Part shown: one piece after another, positions 34,048 through 42,663 of the stretch
Position numbering within the stretch: position 1 is the first letter of the stretch
How the letters are laid out: the number at the start of each line of letters is the position of its first letter
The notes under the pieces: generated by a model
Told to the model about the DNA's origin: nothing
The model's input: the letters and a program-made list of their open reading frames with translations, nothing else
Databases searched by the model: none
Program-made: the position numbers and the translations under genes
NCBI GenBank assembly: GCA_030749435.1
Contig: JASMKH010000009.1
Location: 1 to 64,000, forward strand
Origin: Phycisphaerales bacterium
GTDB lineage: Bacteria > Planctomycetota > Phycisphaerae > Phycisphaerales > SM1A02
Reading direction: 5' to 3'
Length of the DNA stretch: 64,000 nucleotides

Positions 34048-34155
34048 GCACGAAAGCTGGACACCCACCAATCCTCCCTGACGCCGCTGCCGAAGCCAGC
34101 AAGCACGAAAGCTGGACACCCACCAATCCTCCCTGACGCCGCTGCCGAAGCCAGC
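34048..34155 (+). repeat. Two tandem copies of a 55-bp repeat carrying GGACACCCACC
   Basis: GCACGAAAGCTGGACACCCA begins a near-identical unit at 34048 and again at 34103, the copies matching through CTGCCGAAGCCAGC. Each unit contains one GGACACCCACC 11-mer. The array starts 20 bases after the purC stop. Confidence 0.9.
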
Positions 34156-34208
34156 GGTCAATCTTGGACACCCACCGATCAGCCCCGGGTCAATCCTGGA
34201 CACCCACC
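34059..34208 (+). repeat. Left block: four GGACACCCACC 11-mers (REP-like)
   Basis: Identical 11-mers occur at 34059, 34114, 34166 and 34198, all in the same orientation and separated by 55, 52 and 32 bases. They are the reverse complement of the six 11-mers on the other side of the transposase gene. From 34209 to the end of the transposase gene at 34409 I see no gene or further repeat. Confidence 0.9.
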
Positions 34209-34408
34209 GTATCGGAGCGGCAGCAGTGCGAATCACGTGCAATTCAGCGGTGTGCGTGGTTCGATCTGGGAAGGGGAACGAATTCGGCCGGTCCAATGCA
34301 GCCAAGTCGCCGCTTTGACGGGGATGGCGGCAGCATCGTGTCACACCGATAGCGTTCTGCCTATCTGGATTTGTGTTCTTGGACGTGCCGCACTAGCGAC
34401 AGACGCAT

Positions 34409-35347
34409 CTAGCCCGACCAATTGCGGAGCGGACTGAGCACCCAGGACCCATTGCGGCGCCTCGCTTCACGGCGAAGCGCCTCGGCTGCGCCGATCGCCG
34501 TGCCAGAAACCGAATCGAGACCACGCACAAGGGCGTCCTTCCAACTCGCCCTGGTCAACCCGAGCCGCTCCAGTATCGAGGGAAGGCTGCGAGGGCTCGC
34601 GTGCTTGCCCGGCGTGACGGCCCGCGCCCACGCATCGACATGCTGGATATAGCCTCGATCCGTGAAACCCGGTATCGGCTGAAGGGCGATACGCGTCTTG
34701 GGCCTCCGGCCAGCAAGCGTCCTCGCTCGCTGTCCGATGGACCCGTGCTCTGTCTGCTCGATGCGTTCGACGATCCCGGCCCGCACAGCATTCAAGTCAA
34801 TGTACGTCGCCACGGCGGCGATCGCGGCTTCGTCAAGAACCGCGATACATCCAAAGCGACCTTCCCAGAAGTGACCGGTACAGTCATCCTCAGCGTTGGC
34901 ACGCCTGGCGATGGGCTCCTTGAGTTTGGCCATAAACCAGCTGACGCTTGAGAGACGCTTTCGGAGGACAGCGATGCGACCATCCTTCGCAAGAATCTCG
35001 TCAATCTCCTCCTCCGTCGGTTCGGAATCAATCGGAATACCGCGACGGCGTCTACGCCAGTTGCACGGGCAGATTCGCAGATACCGATCCGCGACCTCGC
35101 GATCGGTCCATCCCTTCACAATGTCAGGCCGAATGGCCAGCAGGATGTGCAGGTGATTGGAGAGGATCTCCCATGCGTAGACGTCGAGAGCCATGATCGA
35201 GACGAGCAACTCGAGCTGTCGCTGCAGCCAGTCACGACGATGATCGAAGCCATCGCCGCACAGGTGGGCTCGCCGGACACAGCGGCTGATGGTGTGGTAC
35301 ATGCCGGGTCGCTCTGGATCAACAACGGCCTTGCGCGGTGTCGGCAC
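34409..35347 (-). CDS. REP-associated tyrosine transposase (RAYT), Y1/HUH family
   Basis: Single-strand-specific nuclease related to IS200/IS605 TnpA, expected to cut and join at REP-like sequences. The N-terminal YHTISRCVRRAHLCGDGFDHR is the usual RAYT opening. The metal-binding HUH motif is NHLHILLAI. Near the middle FWEGRFGCIAVLDE and TYIDLNAVRAGIVE match the conserved (F)WE.RF and Y(I).LNPVRAG segments that contain the likely catalytic Tyr. The length of 312 aa is typical of the larger planctomycete/proteobacterial RAYTs. The start is a GTG at 35347. Ten 11-mer repeats flank it in inverted orientation, supporting the call. The gene is intact, so activity is possible. Confidence 0.92.
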   Translation of the reverse strand: MPTPRKAVVDPERPGMYHTISRCVRRAHLCGDGFDHRRDWLQRQLELLVSIMALDVYAWEILSNHLHILLAIRPDIVKGWTDREVADRYLRICPCNWRRRRRGIPIDSEPTEEEIDEILAKDGRIAVLRKRLSSVSWFMAKLKEPIARRANAEDDCTGHFWEGRFGCIAVLDEAAIAAVATYIDLNAVRAGIVERIEQTEHGSIGQRARTLAGRRPKTRIALQPIPGFTDRGYIQHVDAWARAVTPGKHASPRSLPSILERLGLTRASWKDALVRGLDSVSGTAIGAAEALRREARRRNGSWVLSPLRNWSG

Positions 35348-35390
35348 GGCGAGTCCTCCTGTGTGCTGATCCGCACCCTACGCGGTGATT

Positions 35391-35570
35391 CGGAGAACAA
35401 GCCAACGACTGCGGAAAGGCAGGTTGGTGGGTGTCCGATCTTGCGGCTGCCCGGAACGGTTGGTGGGTGTCCAGCGTTGCCGGAGAACAAGCCAACGACT
35501 GCGGAAAGGCAGGTTGGTGGGTGTCCGGTCTTGCGGCTGCCCGGAACGGTTGGTGGGTGTCCAGCGTTGC
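35391..35570 (+). repeat. Two 90-bp tandem repeats with two GGTGGGTGTCC each
   Basis: CGGAGAACAAGCCAACGACT begins copies at 35391 and 35481. They differ at a single base (35438 A, 35528 G), so the duplication looks recent. Being 30 codons long, the unit keeps the frame open and produces the false N-terminal extension in the ORF track of the tricorn gene. Confidence 0.93.
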
Positions 35571-35621
35571 CGCAGCGTTGCCGTTGGTGGGTGTCCAGCG
35601 TTGCCCAGTTGGTGGGTGTCC
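35426..35621 (+). repeat. Right block: six GGTGGGTGTCC 11-mers (REP-like)
   Basis: Identical 11-mers start at 35426, 35462, 35516, 35552, 35586 and 35611. Four of them share a longer unit, GTTGGTGGGTGTCCAGCGTT, or differ from it only at the first base. The block lies between the RAYT start and the tricorn start, a 321-bp interval with no other content that I can see; any promoter of the protease must lie in or beside it. Confidence 0.93.
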
Positions 35622-35668
35622 AGCGTTGCCATTATGGTGCCCGATCGATTGTCGACTCGGAGACCGCC

Positions 35669-38600
35669 ATGCCCCTCGCGTTCATCATCCCCGCAATGCT
35701 CACCCTCGCTTCCAGCGGCACCTACCCGCAGTACCCCAGCCTCTCCCCGCACGGCGACTTCATCGTGTATTCGGACCGGGGCGACCTCTGGTCAGCGCCC
35801 ATCGCCGGCGGTTCAGCCACCCGGCTGACCAGCCACCCTGCCAGCGAACTTCGTTCGGCGTTCTCGCCCGACGGCTCATGGCTCGCCTTTGAGTCCGACC
35901 GCGACGGCGTTCGCACCATCTACCGCATGCCCGTCGCGATCGACGCTGGCGCGCTCACGCCGAGCGGCCCCATCGAACGCATCACGACCTCGGACCGCTG
36001 GGAAGCGCTCTCTGGCGTGACGCCCGACAGCACCGCCGTGCTCTTTCACTCCTACCGTGAGCCTGAGATTTACCGCCAACCGCAGATGTACCGAGCCCCG
36101 ATCGACGGTGGCCCTGTGCAGCGCCTGACCAACGCCTTCGGGCGCTCGCCACGTCAGGGGCAGGACGGGCGGATCCTCTTCAGTCGCGGCTCCGCGCCTT
36201 GGGAGCGTCCCGCCTATCGAGGAGCCGGCAACCGCGACGTGTGGAGCCTCGAGTTGACGAACCCCACCGCGCCCGTCTTTGAGCACCTCACCGACCACAA
36301 CGCCAATGATGGGCAGGCTCATCCGCTTCCAGATGGCGGCGCCGTCCTGCTCTCAGCGCGAGACGGGCAGAATGATGTCTGGGTCATCGACGCCGCCGGA
36401 TCCGCCACCAATCGAACCGAACTGGCCTCCGGCAACGCGGCCACGATCGGCCACGGCGCCCGCGATCTGACGGTCTCTGCCGATGGCCGGACCGCCGCCG
36501 CCGTGGTCTGGGACACGCTGCATTCGCTCGACCTCTCGACCCCGAACGCTCCACTCAAACCGATCCAGGTACGGTCGACCGCGGCGGACCGCGCTGACCT
36601 CGACCGGAAAGTCGAGCGGCTTGACCACAAAGTCGGCGAGGTGGCCCTTCATCCCTCAGGAGATGCCCTCGCCGTCGCCGCACGAGGCGAAGTGCTCGTG
36701 CGAAGCACCGAGGAGGGCCATCCAACCCGGCGGGTCACGCGCGACCACGCGCGGCAGCGACACATCGCCTGGTCACCCGACGGCCAGACGCTCTACTTCA
36801 CCAGCGACGCAGACGGAGACGAAGGCATCTGGGCAGCCCGCGTGACGCTCACACGGAGCGACCTGCTGCCTGAGGAGGACGAGCCCACCGAGGATGCTGA
36901 CCCGCCCGCGGATGACCAGGCAGGTGAAGCACCCGAAGCGGACGACCCTGCCTCGCCCGAGCCGCTTCCCGAGGACGACCCCGACCCAACCCCGGACGAG
37001 CGTGCGGCGGACCCGGACCCGGAAAACGAAGATGCGGACGAGGAGGACGCCCCCACCAAGAACGAGACTGGCACATCGTGGGCGGATGCGCTCCGCTTCG
37101 AGATTGAATCGGTCGTACCAGGCCCTGCCGCCAGCCGCCCCATGCCCTCGCCCGACGGCCGCGCCCTGCTGTACCAACGCGGGATCGGTGATCTCTGGCT
37201 CCGCGATCTCGCCACCGGCGAGGACACACTGCTTCTGGAGAGTTGGGACGCACCCGAAGTGCGATGGGCCAGCGACTCGCGTCACATCGTCTACTCGGTG
37301 AGCGACCTCGACTTCAACAATGACATCTGGCTCATGGACGTGCTGGCTCCCGCAGATGCGGTCAATCTCACGATGCACCCCGACATCGACCGAGCACCAC
37401 GCCTCTCGGCCGACGGCAAAGTGCTCGTCTACCTGAGCGACCGCAACCGCATCGGGGACAACTGGGAGTACGACGTCTGGGCCATCCCGCTAGATCCGTC
37501 GCTGGAAGACATGACGGACTACGAACTGGACGCGTACTACAAGGACGCCGCCAAGGCGGCCAGCAAGCGGAAGATCCTCCCGCTCGCCTCCGAATCATCC
37601 GCGCCAGCAGTTGCCGAGTCGGATGCCGCCGAGGAAACGGCCGAAGGCGAGTCCGAGGCGGACGCCGCCGAGGAAACCGTCGCCTCGAAAGACGAAGACG
37701 GCCCGCTCGAATTCACCGACCTCGACACCGCCTGGAAGCGCGCCTATCGGCTCACCAACCTCGAAGGCAGTGAGAACGACCTGTACCTCACGCCTGGGGG
37801 CGACACCATCATCTTCTCGGGCACTGTTGGTGAGGACGCTGGCCTCTGGACCATGAACCACCGCGGAAAGGAACGCACGAAGATCACGTCGGGCAGCGTG
37901 TCGAATGTGCGGGGCAACCTCACCGGCAAAAAGGTGACCTTCGTGGGCAACCGCGCCGCCAAACACGCCCCGGCAGGCGGGGGCAAGGTCGAGTCGTGGC
38001 CGATCGACGCCGACGCTCGCATCGAGGTCGCGGCCGAGCAGCGGCAGAAGTTTGGCGAGGCCGCCAGAACATTCGGCCGAACCTTCTATCACCCAACGAT
38101 GAAGGGACTGGACTGGGACGCCATCTCCGAGCGGTACGCCGATCTCGCGGCACAGACCCGCACGGCTCAGGCGTTCAACCGCGTCGTCGATCATCTGCTC
38201 GGAGAAGTGAACGGCTCCCACACGGGCATCTCCGGAGGCAGCGCCTATCGAGGCCCGAGGCACGGCATCGGACACCTCGGCGTTCACGTCGAGCCTGCGG
38301 ACGGTGGCTATCGCGTCACCGAGGTGCTTGCGGGCGGCCCGGCGGATCGCGCCGAGGGCGGACTGGCCGTTGGCGATGTGATCGTCGCCGTCAACGACTC
38401 GCCGCTCTCCGGCGGAGGTGTCCTCCGCGACCTCCGCACCGCAATGGAAGGCACCGCCGATGCCGAGACACTCGTCGACATTGTCGACCGCGACGGTTCA
38501 CCGCGAACCGTACTGCTCGAGCCGATCCGCTATTCCCAGTGGAGCCGCCTGGACCGGGCTGACGAGATCGATCGCCGCCGCGCACACGTTGCACAGGCAA

Positions 38601-39223
38601 GCGATGGTCGCCTCGGCTACCTGCACATTCAGGGCATGAACCTGCCGAGTGTGCATCAGTTCGAGCAAGATCTCTACGCCGCCGCGCACGGCAGGGACGG
38701 GCTCATCATCGACGTGCGGGACAACGGCGGCGGGTACACCACCGACATCCTGCTGGCGAGCCTGACCGCACCAAACCACGCCTACACGATCCCCCGCGGT
38801 GCCGACATCGAAGACGTCCGGCCGGACTCGTACCCACGCGACAGGCGGCTGCTCTATGGCTACAGCCGCCCCATCGTCGTGCTCTGCAACGAGAACTCCT
38901 TCAGCAACGCGGAGATCTTCAGCCACGCCATCAAGACGACTGGCCGCGGGACGCTCGTGGGCGAGGAGACATTCGGTGGCGTCATCTCAACCGGCGGCTT
39001 CGGCCTCATCGACGGCACGCGTGTCCGGCAGCCATTCAGAGGCTGGTACCTGCCCGACGGCACCGACATGGAGAGCCGCGGCGCGATTCCCGACATCCGA
39101 GTCGAGCGCACCCCGGCCGACGAGGCGGCGGGCCGCGACGCTCAACTGGACGCTGCTGTCGATACGCTGCTCAAGCAGCTCCCGAAGACGCCGCCAGCCG
39201 TGCACCCAAGACCGGCATCGTGA
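35669..39223 (+). CDS. Tricorn-type S41 protease with beta-propellers and PDZ domain
   Basis: Large peptidase that in archaea degrades oligopeptides released by the proteasome. The start is ATG 35669 (MPLAFIIPAMLTLASSGTYP), giving 1184 aa; the track extension only translates repeats. The N-terminus could be a signal peptide. WD/TolB-like propeller blades (LSPHGDFIVYSDRGDLW, FSPDGSWLAFESDRDG, WSPDGQTLYFTSDADG) occupy roughly residues 20-400 and 480-780. An acidic linker separates them. A PDZ domain (GIGHLGVHVEPADGGYRV) and the C-terminal S41 protease core follow: INGSHTGI-like histidine region VNGSHTGISGG, DVRDNGGG, and the nucleophile region NENSFSNAEIF. These match tricorn closely. Confidence 0.9.
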   Translation: MPLAFIIPAMLTLASSGTYPQYPSLSPHGDFIVYSDRGDLWSAPIAGGSATRLTSHPASELRSAFSPDGSWLAFESDRDGVRTIYRMPVAIDAGALTPSGPIERITTSDRWEALSGVTPDSTAVLFHSYREPEIYRQPQMYRAPIDGGPVQRLTNAFGRSPRQGQDGRILFSRGSAPWERPAYRGAGNRDVWSLELTNPTAPVFEHLTDHNANDGQAHPLPDGGAVLLSARDGQNDVWVIDAAGSATNRTELASGNAATIGHGARDLTVSADGRTAAAVVWDTLHSLDLSTPNAPLKPIQVRSTAADRADLDRKVERLDHKVGEVALHPSGDALAVAARGEVLVRSTEEGHPTRRVTRDHARQRHIAWSPDGQTLYFTSDADGDEGIWAARVTLTRSDLLPEEDEPTEDADPPADDQAGEAPEADDPASPEPLPEDDPDPTPDERAADPDPENEDADEEDAPTKNETGTSWADALRFEIESVVPGPAASRPMPSPDGRALLYQRGIGDLWLRDLATGEDTLLLESWDAPEVRWASDSRHIVYSVSDLDFNNDIWLMDVLAPADAVNLTMHPDIDRAPRLSADGKVLVYLSDRNRIGDNWEYDVWAIPLDPSLEDMTDYELDAYYKDAAKAASKRKILPLASESSAPAVAESDAAEETAEGESEADAAEETVASKDEDGPLEFTDLDTAWKRAYRLTNLEGSENDLYLTPGGDTIIFSGTVGEDAGLWTMNHRGKERTKITSGSVSNVRGNLTGKKVTFVGNRAAKHAPAGGGKVESWPIDADARIEVAAEQRQKFGEAARTFGRTFYHPTMKGLDWDAISERYADLAAQTRTAQAFNRVVDHLLGEVNGSHTGISGGSAYRGPRHGIGHLGVHVEPADGGYRVTEVLAGGPADRAEGGLAVGDVIVAVNDSPLSGGGVLRDLRTAMEGTADAETLVDIVDRDGSPRTVLLEPIRYSQWSRLDRADEIDRRRAHVAQASDGRLGYLHIQGMNLPSVHQFEQDLYAAAHGRDGLIIDVRDNGGGYTTDILLASLTAPNHAYTIPRGADIEDVRPDSYPRDRRLLYGYSRPIVVLCNENSFSNAEIFSHAIKTTGRGTLVGEETFGGVISTGGFGLIDGTRVRQPFRGWYLPDGTDMESRGAIPDIRVERTPADEAAGRDAQLDAAVDTLLKQLPKTPPAVHPRPAS

Positions 39224-39297
39224 CGCGAGCCCTCATCATCATCGGTATGGTGGCAGTCGGCCTTCTGGTGTGGCGGGTGATCAGGGATCAGGACTGA
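39220..39297 (+). CDS. Candidate 25-residue single-pass membrane micro-protein
   Basis: The GTG at 39220 overlaps the tricorn TGA stop (GTGA) and opens a reading frame VTRALIIIGMVAVGLLVWRV ending IRDQD at the TGA at 39297. The peptide is one membrane helix with a positively charged N-terminus and charged end. Its overlap with the protease stop suggests translational coupling. It is too short for the ORF track, and no homologue can be checked here, so it may be chance. Confidence 0.35.
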   Translation: MTRALIIIGMVAVGLLVWRVIRDQD

Positions 39298-39325
39298 CGT
39301 TTTTTACCTTTGACTCGAGTTTGTC

Positions 39326-40645
39326 ATGACCACAACCAATTCCACGACGCAACAACTGATCGGCGAGAATGCAGCGAGCGATCTCGTCGGCAACGCCATC
39401 ACGTGGCTCAAGTCCCTGACGACGGAGTGGGGACTCGGCGATCTGTGGGCCGACATCGTGGCTGGCGCGATCGCCGTGGCAACGGTCATCATCGTGTGCA
39501 TCATCGCCAACCTCATCGGAAAAGCGATCATTCACGCAGTCGTCAACCGGACGTTGAGCCGTCGCGAGTCGGTGATCGCGCACGCGATCGTCGAGAACAA
39601 GGTCTTCAATCGTCTCTCGCAACTCGTTCCGGTCGCCGTACTCACGTTCGCATTGCCGGCATTCGCGCAGTATGGGGTCGATTGGTGGCTCCGGCCGGTA
39701 CTCGAGGTGTACGTCATCTTCGTACTCCTTCTCGTGTGCTTCGGACTTCTGGAAGTCGGGGAAGTGCTGGTGACGCAGCGGGGACTCGAGAACAAGATCC
39801 CCGCCACGGGCCTCTCGCAGGCTGGCAAGGTGGTGCTGACCTTCGTCGCCATTGTGCTGACACTCAGCGTGATCTTCTCGCAATCGCCGCTGTGGTTCCT
39901 CTCGGGACTGGGCGCCGCGACGGCGGTGATCATGTTGATCTTCAAGGACTCAATCCTCGGACTCGTCGCTGGCATTCAGGTCACCGTCAACGACATGGTC
40001 CGTGTCGGTGACTGGATCACTGTGCCGAGCAAGGGGATCGACGGTGACGTCGAGGAAATCACGCTCACGACTGTTCGCGTGCGGGCCTTCGACAAGACCG
40101 TGTCATTGGTTCCGGCGTACACCCTCATCGCCACCCCGTTCACGAACTGGCGGGCAATGTCAGAGTCGGGCGGACGCCGCATCAAGCGGTCAATCAACAT
40201 CGACCTCGAGACGATCCGATTCGTCGGCCGCTCGGATCTGGAGCGGTATCGCAAGTTCACCCTGCTGGCCGACTACCTCGATACCACCATCGCTGAGGTT
40301 GATGCTTGGAATGCCGAGCACGACGTTGATACGACCGAGCAGATCAACGGCCGGCAACAGACCAACGTCGGCATCTTCAGAGCCTACGTCGCGGCCTACC
40401 TCCGTGGGCACCCGAAGATCCACACGGACACCGGGTTCACATTCCTCATCCGCCAACTCGAGCCGACCGCGAATGGGCTCCCGATCCAGTTGTACGTCTT
40501 CACCAATGACAACCGCTGGGTCCCCTATGAGCAGATCCAGGCCGACATCTTCGACCACCTGCTCGCGGCCGTCCGCGAGTTCGATCTGGCGGTCTTCCAG
40601 GCCCCCGGCGGACGCGATGTGCAGTCGCTTCGCCGCGACCATTGA
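39326..40645 (+). CDS. Mechanosensitive ion channel, MscS family (YbdG-like)
   Basis: Inner-membrane osmotic release valve. Hydrophobic segments fill residues 40-225, ending in the pore helix region (FLSGLGAATAVIMLIFKDSILGLVAGIQ), followed by the MscS beta-domain (VGDWITVPSKGIDGDVEEITLTTVRVRAFD) and YTLIATPFTNWRAMSESGGRRIKRSI, where GGRRIKRS is typical of YbdG/medium-length members. The C-terminal cytoplasmic part resembles YbdG and not MscS proper, with FRAYVAAYLRGHP. The length is 439 aa. It starts 28 bases after the candidate micro-ORF. Confidence 0.93.
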   Translation: MTTTNSTTQQLIGENAASDLVGNAITWLKSLTTEWGLGDLWADIVAGAIAVATVIIVCIIANLIGKAIIHAVVNRTLSRRESVIAHAIVENKVFNRLSQLVPVAVLTFALPAFAQYGVDWWLRPVLEVYVIFVLLLVCFGLLEVGEVLVTQRGLENKIPATGLSQAGKVVLTFVAIVLTLSVIFSQSPLWFLSGLGAATAVIMLIFKDSILGLVAGIQVTVNDMVRVGDWITVPSKGIDGDVEEITLTTVRVRAFDKTVSLVPAYTLIATPFTNWRAMSESGGRRIKRSINIDLETIRFVGRSDLERYRKFTLLADYLDTTIAEVDAWNAEHDVDTTEQINGRQQTNVGIFRAYVAAYLRGHPKIHTDTGFTFLIRQLEPTANGLPIQLYVFTNDNRWVPYEQIQADIFDHLLAAVREFDLAVFQAPGGRDVQSLRRDH

Positions 40646-40676
40646 TCCCCCGTCTGCTGGTATCCTCCGCGCCCCC

Positions 40677-41618
40677 ATGAATATGACCAGCCCCGTCTTC
40701 GGTGAATGCCAGTTGAATGTCGTCAAGCCCAGAGCACCCGTCGTGGGCCGCGTCGTCGAGTCCACCCCGTGCTTGAAGGGGCGATCCGCGTCCTACGTGC
40801 GGCACATCGCCATCGACGTCTCGGGGACACCGCTGGCGGGCAGTTTCCGAGCGGGCCAGTCCTTCGGCGTGGTTCCTCCGGGCGTCAACGAGAAGGGCAA
40901 GCCTCAGTCCGTCCGCCTGTACTCCATCTCCGCGCCCACATGGGGCGAGGACGGAGATGGCAACGTCGTCGCGACGACCTGCAAGCGTCTCATCGACGAG
41001 TACTGGCAGGAAGGATCGGACGAGCACCACCTGTTCGTTGGCCTCTGCAGCAACTACCTGTGCGACCTCAAGGTGGGCGACGAGGTGCTGGTAACGGGCC
41101 CCGCTGGCAAACGCTTCCTGCTTCCTGAGGATCCCTCCCAACACGATTACGTCTTCGTGGCCACCGGCACCGGCATTGCGCCGTTCCGCGGCATGGTGAA
41201 GGAACTGCTGGAGCACCCGGATGGCCCCTGCCAGAGTGAGATTCACCTCGTCATTGGCGTCCCCTATGGGACGGACCTCATGTACGACCAGTGGTTCAGC
41301 GAACTGGCCAGCGCCCACCCGAACTTCCACTATCACACCGTGATCAGCCGGCCTGAAGTCGGGCGGCGAATGTACGTCGACCAGTACATCGTCGAGACCG
41401 TAGACCCGTTCCACCGCGTCCTCGCGAGTGACCGCAACCTGCTGTACATCTGCGGCATCGAAGGAATGCAGCACGGGATCTACCGTCTGCTCGAGACGCT
41501 CGGCGTGGCCCGGGACTACCTGCAGCTTCCCGACGATTCACCCTGCCTCGCCGATGCCGACAAGGCCACTCTCAAGCGGCTCAAACCATCCGACCGCTGC
41601 ATGGTCGAGGTCTATTGA
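40677..41618 (+). CDS. Ferredoxin-NADP+ reductase, plant type
   Basis: FAD flavoenzyme moving electrons between ferredoxin and NADP(H). The start is ATG 40677 (MNMTSPVFGECQ); the track ORF runs back over the MscS gene. The FAD motif RLYSISAPTWG, the isoalloxazine loop TTCKRLIDEY, the CSNYLCDLKVGDEV box and the NADP loop FVATGTGIAPFRGMV are all present, followed by the nicotinamide segment YICGIEGMQHGI. The chain ends in MVEVY; a C-terminal Tyr stacking on the flavin is the plastid/cyanobacterial FNR hallmark. Length about 313 aa. It converges with the fibro-slime gene, leaving only seven bases. Confidence 0.93.
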   Translation: MNMTSPVFGECQLNVVKPRAPVVGRVVESTPCLKGRSASYVRHIAIDVSGTPLAGSFRAGQSFGVVPPGVNEKGKPQSVRLYSISAPTWGEDGDGNVVATTCKRLIDEYWQEGSDEHHLFVGLCSNYLCDLKVGDEVLVTGPAGKRFLLPEDPSQHDYVFVATGTGIAPFRGMVKELLEHPDGPCQSEIHLVIGVPYGTDLMYDQWFSELASAHPNFHYHTVISRPEVGRRMYVDQYIVETVDPFHRVLASDRNLLYICGIEGMQHGIYRLLETLGVARDYLQLPDDSPCLADADKATLKRLKPSDRCMVEVY

Positions 41619-41625
41619 CTGGCCG

Positions 41626-42522
41626 CTAGTCGAAGGCCGCTGTCATCGAGGGGATTCCCGCGTCCCCCAGTTCGAGACTCGTTGAGATCCGGAAGTTGGA
41701 CTGGGTCCTGTGCCGCTCCGCGAAGAAGAAGTCCAGCGTGTACGTCTCGCCGTCAGTCAAGCCGAGCCGATCGAGATCGACATACTGTTCGACTGCGGCG
41801 TGGACACCGCCCAGATCGATCACCAGTTCGCCGTCGATGTAGACCCACACGTCATCGTCCCCGACGAAGCGGAAGTAGTTCGCATTGCCCTCGTTGTAGG
41901 TGAACTCGGTGTGAAGCTCAAAGGTAAAGTGGAAGTTGTGGTCAGGCGAACCGCCGCTGTTTCCGAAGAGTTGATCATCGATCGGAAAGAATCCGCCGAG
42001 CGAAGCGTAGAGCGGATCCAGCGCGTCGTCGAAGAGGTAGCTGCCGTCCTCCTGACGTACGAATGAAAGTGTCAGCGGCTGAGAGAGATTCTTCCCGGGC
42101 ACATCGCGATACCACGACCAGAACGACGAGTGCGAGCGAATCCCGCCGGTGTCACTTGGGCCCCAATCGATGGATGAGTCACCCTGCGCCGGGTCGTACA
42201 ACAGGTAGCAGATGGGATTCCCGACAGCGTCCTCACACTGGCCATCGACGCGGTGACCATCACCACTGAAGATCGGCCGACCGTCGCCGCCGAGGTCCGG
42301 ATCGATGTTCCCGCAGTAGAGTCCGAAACCGCGCCGCGGCCGCTTCTCAAAGTCGCTGTGACCGCCGTGCGTCCGCCGCTCCCTGAAGTCGCGGACCGTA
42401 CCGGTCAGATCGATGGTCGCCGGCTCCGATGCCAGACCGGACGAGGAAGCCGCCAGCAGGCCGGCGAGGGCCGACACTGCCAACCTGCTCCAGGTGAATC
42501 GGTGTTGATGAGAGGTGTGCAT
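41626..42522 (-). CDS. Secreted fibro-slime domain protein
   Basis: An N-terminal signal peptide (SRLAVSALAGLLAASSSGLA) precedes a domain starting TIDLTGTVRDFRERRTHGGHSDFE, the fibro-slime domain beginning. It ends with FRFVGDDDVWVYIDGELVIDLGGVH and YTLDFFFAERH, which are PA14-like strands characteristic of the family. No PEP-CTERM or membrane anchor follows, so the protein is probably released or attached otherwise. It is 298 aa, essentially one domain. The family was named from Dictyostelium and Fibrobacter slime proteins, and occurs in Planctomycetota and Myxococcota; the biological role is unproven. It converges with the FNR gene and diverges from murA. Confidence 0.9.
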   Translation of the reverse strand: MHTSHQHRFTWSRLAVSALAGLLAASSSGLASEPATIDLTGTVRDFRERRTHGGHSDFEKRPRRGFGLYCGNIDPDLGGDGRPIFSGDGHRVDGQCEDAVGNPICYLLYDPAQGDSSIDWGPSDTGGIRSHSSFWSWYRDVPGKNLSQPLTLSFVRQEDGSYLFDDALDPLYASLGGFFPIDDQLFGNSGGSPDHNFHFTFELHTEFTYNEGNANYFRFVGDDDVWVYIDGELVIDLGGVHAAVEQYVDLDRLGLTDGETYTLDFFFAERHRTQSNFRISTSLELGDAGIPSMTAAFD

Positions 42523-42663
42523 GTCAATCCTCCGATCGGGGGCATCCCCATGTCACAAAGGAACGTACGATTCGCGGCTGAATCCCCAAAGAGTCGATGA
42601 CAGGAAAGCAACACCACCGCGTGCAGGCTGTAGGATCTGGCGCGACAGGGAGACGAGGAAGCA

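Larger units (their letters stand above)
34048..35629. mobile_element. RAYT module: transposase gene bracketed by inverted REP-like arrays
   Basis: The unit consists of the left array (four GGACACCCACC), the transposase gene, and the right array (six GGTGGGTGTCC). It fills the interval between purC and the tricorn protease gene, including the protease's 5' region. The ends are defined only by the outermost repeats; no target-site duplication was identified. RAYTs usually move REP sequences and are often domesticated, so this may be a chromosomal REP source and not a classic insertion sequence. Confidence 0.75.

Noticed and set aside
34048-35621. CRISPR-like array interpretation of the 11-mer repeats
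   Set aside because: Repeats are too short, spacing is irregular, orientation inverts across the transposase and no cas genes are present.
35147-35668. N-terminal extension of the tricorn ORF in the track
   Set aside because: It reads RAYT antisense and the 90-bp repeats (VGGCP peptides); the hydrophobic start at ATG 35669 fits the protein better.
40002-40676. N-terminal extension of the ferredoxin-NADP reductase ORF
   Set aside because: It reads the MscS gene in another frame; the FNR begins at ATG 40677.
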